Shown piece by piece: positions 5,823 to 10,907 of a stretch of DNA of 10,907 bases. Position 1 is the first letter of the stretch; the number at the start of each line of letters is the position of its first letter. Under the pieces are notes generated by a model. It did not search any database and was not told the DNA's origin. It saw nothing but the letters and a program-made list of their open reading frames with translations. Location of the stretch: contig JBCDBY010000147.1 in assembly GCA_039182715.1 (NCBI GenBank), forward strand, positions 1 to 10,907. The letters are read 5' to 3'. The position numbers and the translations under genes are program-made. Source of the DNA: JBCDBY01 sp039182715. GTDB taxonomy: Bacteria; Planctomycetota; PLA2.

Positions 5823-6433
5823 ATACCCCTCTTCGCCTGCTCCTCGCCCGCCACGGCGAGACCGACTGGAACCGCACGGGTCAGTACCAGGGCCAGCGGG
5901 ACATTCCGCTCAACGAGACGGGACAAGCCCAGGTGCAGGCTCTCGCAGAGCGGTTGGCGGATGAGGAGATCCACGCGATCCATGCTAGCGATCTCGCGCG
6001 CGCGGCGGAGACGGCGCGCGTCATTGGCGCGCGCGTCGGACGCGAGCCGACCCTGGACGCGACCTGGCGCGAAATCGACATCGGAGCGCTGACCGGTATC
6101 GATTTCAAGACGGCCCCGCCGCACCTGCGCAACGTCCTGCACGCGGTGGCGCACCAGGAGGACCCGATCGCCGAGGGCGCCGAGACCTACGACGACATTC
6201 GCCGCCGCATGCGGGACGGGTTCACGCGGATCTGCGAGGCGCACGCCGGCGAGACCGTGCTCGTCGTCGGGCACGGAGGCACGCTCAAGGTGCTCATCGC
6301 CGACCTGATCGGCCTTCCGCAGGAGAGCATCGATCGGCTCTCCCTGCGGGGCAACGCATCGCTTTCCGAGATCAACTTCACCCACGGCCGGCCGCAGCTG
6401 GTCATGATCAACGACACGAGGCACTACCGATGA
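5819..6433 (+). CDS. Histidine phosphatase family protein (phosphoglycerate-mutase-like)
   Basis: 204 residues, full length for the family. The phospho-accepting histidine is H12 in LLLARHGETDWN, with R11 beside it. R61 lies in SDLARAAETA, the general acid is likely E86 in WREIDIGALTG, and the second histidine is H152 in LVVGHGGTLK. This places it in branch 1 with GpmB, CobC and broad phosphatases. A phosphatase is more likely than a true mutase, because the protein is shorter than dPGM (about 250 aa) and lacks its insert. The substrate cannot be read from the sequence. It overlaps its neighbours by 4 bases on both sides (ATGA at 5819 and at 6430), so its output is probably tied to the AcpH-like protein and HemF. 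The CobC-like relation and the hemF linkage hint at tetrapyrrole metabolism, but that is inference. Confidence 0.9.
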   Translation: MNTPLRLLLARHGETDWNRTGQYQGQRDIPLNETGQAQVQALAERLADEEIHAIHASDLARAAETARVIGARVGREPTLDATWREIDIGALTGIDFKTAPPHLRNVLHAVAHQEDPIAEGAETYDDIRRRMRDGFTRICEAHAGETVLVVGHGGTLKVLIADLIGLPQESIDRLSLRGNASLSEINFTHGRPQLVMINDTRHYR

Positions 6434-7299
6434 AACTCTTCCAGGACATCCAGGACGCGATCTGCCGAGGCGTCGAATCCATCGAGACCCAGGCGACGTT
6501 CCAGGAAGATCTCTGGGAGCGCGACGGCGGGGGCGGCGGACGCACGCGCGTCATCGGCGACGGCAACTTCCTCGAGAAGGGCGGCGTCAACTACTCGGAG
6601 GTGCACGGCGAGTTCACCGAGGAGTTCGCGCAGCAGGTGCCCGGTTCGGGCCGCGAGTTCTATGCGTCGGGCATCTCGCTGGTCCTCCACCCGGTCAATC
6701 CGCACGTGCCGACCGTGCACGCGAACTTCCGCCACATCCGCCACGGCGACAAGTCCTGGTTCGGCGGCGGCGCCGACCTGACGCCCTACTACTTCCACGC
6801 CGAGGACAAACAGCACTTCCACGACACGTGGCGCACCGTCTGCGAGGAGCACCCCGGCGTCGGCGACTATCCGGCGTGGCGCGACTGGTGCGACCGCTAC
6901 TTCTACCTTCCCCATCGCGGCGAGCGGCGCGGGGTCGGCGGCATCTTCTTCGACTACGTCTGGGTCGACGACGACAACCGCGCCTCGGTCGAATCGTTCG
7001 TCGAGGCGGCGGGCCACCGGTTCCTGGAGTCCTACCTGCCGATCGTGCAACGGCGCATCGAGACGCCGTGGACCGAGGCGCAAAAGGAGTGGCAGGAGCT
7101 GCGCCGCGGCCGCTACGTCGAGTTCAACCTCATCTACGACCGCGGCACGATCTTCGGCCTGAAGACGGGCGGCCGCACCGAGTCGATCCTCATGTCGCTG
7201 CCCAAGCATGCGCGCTGGGCCTACGATCACACGCCGGCGCCCGGAACGCCGGAAGCGGCGCTGCTCGACGAGCTGAAGCAGCCGCCGCCGCCCGAGTAG
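6430..7299 (+). CDS. hemF: Oxygen-dependent coproporphyrinogen III oxidase
   Basis: 289 residues; E. coli HemF has 299. The enzyme converts coproporphyrinogen III to protoporphyrinogen IX with O2, the third-last step of the protoporphyrin branch of heme synthesis, in the cytosol. Family landmarks are all present: NFLEKGGVNYSEVHG (46-60), PTVHANFRH (94-102, with the active-site histidine H97), WFGGGADLTPYY (110-121), GVGGIFFDYV (168-177), and GRYVEFNLIYDRGT (227-240) followed by FGLKTGGRTESILMSLP. The start overlaps the phosphatase stop (ATGA), and GAGG lies 8 bases upstream. One base separates the stop from the next ATG. The gene implies aerobic heme synthesis in the host; no other hem gene is in view. 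The proline-rich tail QPPPPE is a small lineage feature. Identification is secure. Confidence 0.97.
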   Translation: MKLFQDIQDAICRGVESIETQATFQEDLWERDGGGGGRTRVIGDGNFLEKGGVNYSEVHGEFTEEFAQQVPGSGREFYASGISLVLHPVNPHVPTVHANFRHIRHGDKSWFGGGADLTPYYFHAEDKQHFHDTWRTVCEEHPGVGDYPAWRDWCDRYFYLPHRGERRGVGGIFFDYVWVDDDNRASVESFVEAAGHRFLESYLPIVQRRIETPWTEAQKEWQELRRGRYVEFNLIYDRGTIFGLKTGGRTESILMSLPKHARWAYDHTPAPGTPEAALLDELKQPPPPE

Positions 7300-7300
7300 G

Positions 7301-8143
7301 ATGGCGGCCGTCATGCATCGGTTCGCGCCCCTCTGCCTGGTTCTGCTGCTCGCCTGCGGGCCGTCGCTTCACGTCGGCTACGCGCGCGCCGGCTACGTCG
7401 TGCCGGTTGCCCGGACGAGCGAGGAGCTGCGGTCGCGCATCAACTACGACGGTGTCGTCGACGGACTCTACGGGTTTCGCTTCGGACCGGACCGCAAGCT
7501 CTACGCGTGCAGTTACCGAACCGGCACCATCCTGCGCTACCGCCCGTCGCGCGCGCGCTTCGAGACGGTCGTGGCTCGCGACCTGCCCGGACCGGTCGAC
7601 CTCGCGTTCCTCCCCGACGGCTCCATGATCGTCGCCTGCACGGGCACCAACGAGTTCCCGCTCGCACCCGCGCTCGCGGGCAGCGGCGCGCTCGTGCGCG
7701 TGTCGGAGAAGGGCGTCGTGACGCCGTATCTCTCCCTGCAGGATCTCGGCGTGCCGATGTCCCTGGCCGTCGGACCCGATGGTCGCCTCTACGTCGGCGC
7801 GCGCAATACGACGCAGGTCTTCGTCGTACAGAACGACAAGCTGGAGCCGTTCGTCGACGCCGGCAGGGAGCTCCCGCGCGGCGCGTGGCAGATCGCCATC
7901 GCGAAGGACGGATCGCTCTGGGGCAGCTCCCCCTTCGACCGGCGCGTTGCGCGCCTCACGCCGACGCCGTTCGTCATCGAGGATCCGGAGATGGGTCGTC
8001 CCGGCGGGATCGTCTTCGGCCGCAAGAACACGCTCTTCGTCACCAGCCTCAATCGCGGCGAGATCCGCGAGTACGACGCGAACGACGGGACGCTGCTGCG
8101 CGTGGTGCAGACGGAACTCGCGATGCCGTGGGCTCTTCGCTAG
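7301..8143 (+). CDS. Lipoprotein with NHL/SMP-30-like beta-propeller repeats
   Basis: 280 residues. The signal is LCLVLLLAC with lipid-attachment cysteine C19 (lipobox LLAC), so the mature protein is probably a lipoprotein on the periplasmic side of a membrane. About five propeller-type repeats follow the pattern 'G-hydrophobic-x-F-x-P-D-G-x-L-Y-V': near 55-80 (YGFRFGPDRKLYACS), 98-112 (VDLAFLPDGSMIVAC), 152-175 (SLAVGPDGRLYVGARN), 196-218 (WQIAIAKDGSLWGSS) and 234-258 (GGIVFGRKNTLFVTSLN). Related propellers include SMP-30/gluconolactonases and scaffold NHL proteins; catalytic metal ligands cannot be assigned. It starts one base after hemF. The ATG at 7313 (fifth codon) would give a shorter, better signal peptide and is an alternative start. 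The protein stops at AMPWALR, which looks like the beginning of another repeat. Its stop shares CTAG with the convergent transporter gene. Confidence 0.8.
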   Translation: MAAVMHRFAPLCLVLLLACGPSLHVGYARAGYVVPVARTSEELRSRINYDGVVDGLYGFRFGPDRKLYACSYRTGTILRYRPSRARFETVVARDLPGPVDLAFLPDGSMIVACTGTNEFPLAPALAGSGALVRVSEKGVVTPYLSLQDLGVPMSLAVGPDGRLYVGARNTTQVFVVQNDKLEPFVDAGRELPRGAWQIAIAKDGSLWGSSPFDRRVARLTPTPFVIEDPEMGRPGGIVFGRKNTLFVTSLNRGEIREYDANDGTLLRVVQTELAMPWALR

Positions 8144-9021
8144 CGCGACCCGCGGCGCGCCACGAGGATGCCCGCCAGCATGATGAGGCCACCCATGGCC
8201 TGCTGGAGGTTGGGCCGCTCCGCGAACAGCCACCAGGCGAGCACCGCGGCCAGCGCCGGTTGCAGCAGCAACGTGACCGAACTGAAGTGCGCCGGCAGAT
8301 GCGCGAGCGCGTAGATGATCAGCCCCTGCCCGAGGATCTGACTGACGACCGCGAGACCGATCACGCTGCCCCATCCGCCGGCGCTGTAGCCGCCGAGCGG
8401 CTCGCCCGAAACGACCGCGACCGGTCCCAGCACGACGGCGGCCACCGTCACGGCGTACGCGAGGATCGTGGGCGTCGTGAACCGTTCGCGGAGCCACCCG
8501 ACGCTGACGAAATAGCTGGCGTAGAACAACGCCGTGAGCATGCCGAGCAGGTCGCCTCGGAACTGCTGTGCGGACTGCGCCTGGCTCTCGCCCACGAGCA
8601 GCACGGCGCCGACGAGCGCGGTGGCCATGCCCGCCACGAAGAGACCGCGGACGCGGCGACGAAACAGGAACCAGCCCAGCAGCGTCACGAAGACCGGCGC
8701 GAAGTTGGCCAGCAGCGTCGCGTTGGCGACCGAGGTCCACAAGATCGACCAGTGCCACACCGCGAGATCGCCGGCGAAGCAGAGTCCCGGCAGACAGAGC
8801 TGCAGTCGTTCGGAAAGCGTGGTCGGCCGACGCGCGCTCGAAGGCTGGCGCCACGCCCAGAGCCAGGCGACCGGCGCCGCGAACGCGAGACGGTAGAAGG
8901 CGGCGGCGGACGGGCCCACCCCCGCGTGGCCCGCGTAACGCACGAAGATCGGCGCGAACGCGATGCCGACGGCTCCGGCCACCAGCGCCCCGATCGCGCG
9001 CGACTCGTGCGGGTTGCTCAC
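8140..9021 (-). CDS. EamA/DMT-superfamily transporter (10 membrane helices)
   Basis: 293 residues, normal for the drug/metabolite transporter group with two EamA halves. Half one runs about 8-145 and includes GIAFAPIFVRYAG, AAAFYRLAFAAPVAWLWAW and NATLLANFAPVFVTLLGW. Half two runs about 155-290 and includes GMLTALFYASYFVSVGWL, QILGQGLIIYALAHLP and the typical closing VTLLLQPALAAVLAWWLFAE with GGLIMLAGILVA. The substrate is unknown; relatives export amino acids, sugars or drugs. The start is GTG 9021-9019, overlapping the efpL TGA by three bases in GTGA, so translation is coupled to efpL. The frame stays open far upstream through efpL, but that extension is not coding. The TAG stop overlaps the convergent lipoprotein stop in a shared CTAG. 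Confidence 0.9.
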   Translation of the reverse strand: MSNPHESRAIGALVAGAVGIAFAPIFVRYAGHAGVGPSAAAFYRLAFAAPVAWLWAWRQPSSARRPTTLSERLQLCLPGLCFAGDLAVWHWSILWTSVANATLLANFAPVFVTLLGWFLFRRRVRGLFVAGMATALVGAVLLVGESQAQSAQQFRGDLLGMLTALFYASYFVSVGWLRERFTTPTILAYAVTVAAVVLGPVAVVSGEPLGGYSAGGWGSVIGLAVVSQILGQGLIIYALAHLPAHFSSVTLLLQPALAAVLAWWLFAERPNLQQAMGGLIMLAGILVARRGSR

Positions 9022-9587
9022 TTCACCCGCGAAATGAAGTCGCCGGTGCGGGTGTCGACGCTGACGCGGGTGCCCTCGCTGATGTGCTCGGGAATCTGGA
9101 TCACGTGGCCGGTCTGCAGCGTGGCGGGCTTGGTGCGTCCGGTCGCGCTGTTGCCCTTGACCGCCGGCGACGTCTCCGTGATGTCGAGCGCGACGGAGTT
9201 GGGCAGCTCGAGGGCGAGCGGCGACTCGTTGTAGTAGAGCGCCGTGATCCCCTCCATCTCGTCGACGAGGAAGTTCGACTCCCACTCGAGGTCCGTCCGC
9301 GCGAGCGAGAACTGCTCGTAGGTCTGCTGGTCCATGAAGTGGAACGCGTCGGGGTCGCGATAGAGCAGCTGCACCGGACGCCGGTCGACGTCCGCCACCC
9401 CGAACGTGTCGCCCCCGCGGAAGGACTTGTCGACCTTCTGCCGCGTGGCGAGATTGCGCAAGCGCGTGCGGTGGATCGTGTTGCCGCCGCGCGCCGTCGG
9501 GGTTGAGACCTGCACCGACTCGACGAGGTGCGGCGCCCCGTCCAGCTCGAGGATGAGGCCGCGCTTGAGGTCGCTCGTGCTGTACAT
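9018..9587 (-). CDS. efpL: Elongation factor P-like protein, EfpL/YeiP type (arginine-tipped)
   Basis: 189 residues, full EF-P length with three domains. The loop that reaches the peptidyl-transferase centre reads VSTPTARGGNTIHR (28-40). Ordinary EF-P has PGKGxA with a lysine at position 34 that is modified. E. coli YeiP/EfpL has SPTARGAAT with an unmodified arginine R33, and the arginine here is also residue 33. The rest matches YeiP too: LLYRDPDAFHFMD, LALELPNSVALDITET, SPAVKGNSATGRTKPATL and GHVIQIPEHI. EF-P and EfpL relieve ribosomes stalled at proline-rich and some other motifs. No EF-P modification enzyme (EpmA, EpmB, EarP) is in view, and by this loop none is needed. The start ATG 9587 has no clear Shine-Dalgarno sequence; a TAGAAT hexamer lies 8 bases upstream. 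It is first gene of a pair with the EamA transporter. Confidence 0.92.
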   Translation of the reverse strand: MYSTSDLKRGLILELDGAPHLVESVQVSTPTARGGNTIHRTRLRNLATRQKVDKSFRGGDTFGVADVDRRPVQLLYRDPDAFHFMDQQTYEQFSLARTDLEWESNFLVDEMEGITALYYNESPLALELPNSVALDITETSPAVKGNSATGRTKPATLQTGHVIQIPEHISEGTRVSVDTRTGDFISRVK

Positions 9588-9595
9588 CGGCGGGA

Positions 9596-9601
9596 ATTCT
9601 A
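9596..9601 (-). promoter_or_regulatory. Candidate -10 hexamer (TAGAAT) of efpL
   Basis: On the minus strand TAGAAT lies 8 bases before the efpL ATG in a divergent gap of only 25 bases. The position suggests a leaderless or near-leaderless transcript. No -35 match is evident upstream. Confidence 0.4.
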
Positions 9602-9603
9602 CC

Positions 9604-9609
9604 TAGCCT
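9604..9609 (+). promoter_or_regulatory. Candidate -10 hexamer (TAGCCT) of the lipoprotein gene
   Basis: TAGCCT fits TANNNT and ends 3 bases before GTG 9613 and 6 bases before the second in-frame GTG at 9616. The latter spacing matches the other leaderless candidates in this window. Confidence 0.25.
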
Positions 9610-9612
9610 CTC

Positions 9613-10245
9613 GTGGTGATCCGCATTCTCCCGCTCGCCCTGCTTTTGGCCTGCCAGAGCACGCCTATTCCCACGCCCGCCGGTCCCGAGGTCGGGGTCA
9701 TTCACGTCCGGTTCAGCATTTCCGGTGGCCGCAGCGGCACGACGTCCCCGCAACTCCAGCGCGCGTTCTTCGCGAAGCTCAAGGAGGGCAGCGACGACAT
9801 CCGGCAGTCGACGGAGATCATCCCGTCCAACTACCAGCTGGGGACGGCGGCCTACCTGCTCAATGCGGCACCCGGCCGCTACGTCGTCGTCTGCGCCGTG
9901 ACGAACTACGAGGGCAAGAACCACTTCGTCTACCTGCCGGGCGACGTGATCGAGGCGTCGATCGTGGAGGTGAGACCCGGATCGATCGTGCCGGTGGGTT
10001 CGATTCGCGTGAGCGAGAGCCGCGCCTGGTCGACCGCCGACGAGCTGCAGCAGCACTTCCATCAGCGCATCCTCTCCGGGCCGCAGAACCCGAACGTACT
10101 GCAGCAGCTCTTTCCGAAGGCGATCGACCACATGGGCGAGTACGGCAAGCTGTCCAACGACCCGAAGGACCTCGAGCGGACGCGCCGCGACGTCCGCCGA
10201 TCGCTCAATCGCTGGGGCTGGTCGAACTGGCCCGGTTCGAGCTGA
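9613..10245 (+). CDS. Lipoprotein of unknown function
   Basis: 210 residues from the first GTG; a second GTG three bases later is equally possible and better spaced from a TAGCCT hexamer. The signal IRILPLALLLACQS has the lipobox LLAC with C14. Glutamine at +2 predicts outer-membrane sorting under the E. coli rule. After a proline-rich linker (TPIPTPAGP), residues about 27-125 look beta-rich (VGVIHVRFSISGG, GRYVVVCAVTNYEG, NHFVYLPGDVIEASIVEV), perhaps an Ig-like or prealbumin-like sandwich. The C-terminal 80 residues are helical (ADELQQHFHQRI, NVLQQLFPKAIDHMGEYG, and an arginine-rich end). I do not recognise the family. Its last 41 bases overlap the end of the convergent acetyltransferase gene. 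It diverges from efpL with a 25-base gap, so the two promoters must be very close or overlapping. Confidence 0.78.
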   Translation: MVIRILPLALLLACQSTPIPTPAGPEVGVIHVRFSISGGRSGTTSPQLQRAFFAKLKEGSDDIRQSTEIIPSNYQLGTAAYLLNAAPGRYVVVCAVTNYEGKNHFVYLPGDVIEASIVEVRPGSIVPVGSIRVSESRAWSTADELQQHFHQRILSGPQNPNVLQQLFPKAIDHMGEYGKLSNDPKDLERTRRDVRRSLNRWGWSNWPGSS

Positions 10246-10907
10246 CCCGGTGACGGTTCATCCAGCTGACGGCGAAGTCGACCAGCTCGCGCTGACGCAT
10301 CCAGAGCGCCTCGCCGTGGCCGACCCGTCCGCGACGGGCCCGGCTCCCGAACGCTTCCCCGATCGCCGGGAAGTCGTCGGCGTCGTAGTCGAGCAGCTCC
10401 ATCTCGATCCAGCCGTCGGCCGTGCGGGCGCCGTCCACATAGGTGCGTTTGCCGGGGTAGTCGGCGCGGTGCTCGGCGAGATGGAGCGAGCTGTTGCTCC
10501 CGTGCCCGGCGCCGAGCAGCAGCACGCATCCGTCGTGGTCATAGAGGCGCGAGAGCGGCGACGCCTCCCCCATGGACGCCTCCGGCGTATGCGGGTTCAG
10601 GAGCGCGGACGCGAGCGGCCCGTGCGCGGCAAACGAATGGCTCGGGTGCGCGCTGCGTTCGACGCCGGGCCAGCTTCGGAACAGCTCGGCGACCGCGCCC
10701 AGCCCGCGGGTCGGCGTGCGCGCCGGATCGTAGGCGGGCATCGTCTCCCGGATGACCGGCCACCAGCTTTCGGGGACCGGCGGTGAGGTCCAGTAGCGCG
10801 GGTCGGAGTTTCCGCCCGAATGGGCCGGCATCATGACCGTCCCGGCGGCGTTCAGGAGCGCCTCGATGAGCGCCTGCGCACCGCCGCAGACCCAGCCAAG
10901 CGCCGAG
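10205..10907 (-). CDS. AAC(3)-family aminoglycoside N3'-acetyltransferase-like protein (5' end outside window)
   Basis: The frame is open from the window edge (first full codon 10906-10904) to TGA at 10207-10205, giving 233 residues; the family has about 260-280, so roughly 30 N-terminal residues are missing. The motifs are those of Antibiotic_NAT proteins: LGWVCGGAQALIEALL, then TVMMPAHSGGNSDPRYW, PPVPESWWPVIRETMPAYDP, TPTRGLGAVAELFRSWPG, RSAHPSHSFAAHGP, GEASPLSRLYDHDG, and LLLGAGHGSNSSLHLAEHRA. Known members acetylate the 3-amino group of 2-deoxystreptamine aminoglycosides using acetyl-CoA, but many chromosomal relatives act on other amines or have no proven substrate. The ATG at 10834 is internal, since family motifs continue upstream of it. 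The 3' end overlaps the convergent lipoprotein gene by 41 bases, and the last dozen residues (rich in serine) may be variable. Base composition matches its neighbours, with no mobile-element sign. Confidence 0.9.
   Translation of the reverse strand, partial: SALGWVCGGAQALIEALLNAAGTVMMPAHSGGNSDPRYWTSPPVPESWWPVIRETMPAYDPARTPTRGLGAVAELFRSWPGVERSAHPSHSFAAHGPLASALLNPHTPEASMGEASPLSRLYDHDGCVLLLGAGHGSNSSLHLAEHRADYPGKRTYVDGARTADGWIEMELLDYDADDFPAIGEAFGSRARRGRVGHGEALWMRQRELVDFAVSWMNRHRVSSNRASSTSPSD

Noticed and set aside
6424..7314. 296-residue minus-strand frame opposite hemF
   Set aside because: HemF on the plus strand is unmistakable, and the antisense translation is repetitive Val/Ala/Arg with no domain.
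7507..9234. 575-residue plus-strand open frame
   Set aside because: It covers parts of the lipoprotein, transporter and efpL in the wrong frame, with Arg-rich low-complexity translation. The genes in the other frames have recognisable families.
9022..10131. 5' extension of the EamA frame to 663 residues
   Set aside because: The extra 370 residues run through efpL and the lipoprotein gene and are Arg/His-rich without motifs. The transporter fold starts right after GTG 9021.
10205..10834. Start of the acetyltransferase at ATG 10834
   Set aside because: Family motifs (LGWVCGGAQALIEALL) continue upstream in the same frame to the window edge, so the true start is outside.

Overview
The window is GC-rich (roughly two thirds G+C by eye) and densely coding. 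It carries fourteen protein genes, two of them cut by the window ends, with no RNA gene, insertion sequence or CRISPR array that I can see. No stretch without a gene exceeds about 150 bases; the largest gap is 537-678, between two divergent genes. The host looks like a Gram-negative bacterium capable of aerobic growth: there are lipoprotein signal peptides, an oxygen-dependent coproporphyrinogen oxidase (HemF) and an inner-membrane transporter. The gene mix would fit a GC-rich proteobacterium, a myxobacterium-like lineage or an uncultured phylum. I cannot name the taxon.

Left part (1-4545). A 5'-complete, edge-truncated gene on the minus strand encodes a membrane-anchored protein with a coiled coil and a helix-hairpin-helix domain. 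Divergent from it is a small exported protein of unknown function. A tight plus-strand group follows: a class IV-type histone-deacetylase-fold hydrolase, a DinB-like four-helix protein without histidine ligands, and a long (621 aa) UbiD-family decarboxylase. These three overlap or are separated by 3 bases, so they are probably co-transcribed.

Middle (4546-8143). A short convergent intergenic region holds a strong hairpin and an AT-rich tandem heptamer repeat. Next come a minus-strand DUF502 membrane protein and, starting from the same CATG, a second plus-strand operon. This operon holds an AcpH-like presumed phosphohydrolase, a histidine phosphatase, HemF, and a lipoprotein with a small NHL/SMP-30-like propeller. 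The first three are joined by ATGA stop/start overlaps.

Right part (8140-10907). A minus-strand pair encodes an EF-P paralogue of the EfpL/YeiP type (arginine-tipped loop) and, joined by a GTGA overlap, an EamA-family transporter. A plus-strand lipoprotein of unknown function diverges from efpL. Its 3' end overlaps the tail of an AAC(3)-family acetyltransferase gene that runs off the right edge.

Two cross-cutting patterns stand out. First, TANNNT-like -10 hexamers lie 6-9 bases before several start codons, which suggests leaderless mRNAs. Second, gene ends and starts on opposite strands are extremely compact: shared CATG starts, shared CTAG stops and a 41-base tail overlap. I did not find a clearly new multi-gene defence or biosynthetic system. 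The best candidates for something undescribed are the HDAC-DinB-UbiD operon, the AcpH-like/phosphatase/HemF operon and the two orphan lipoproteins.
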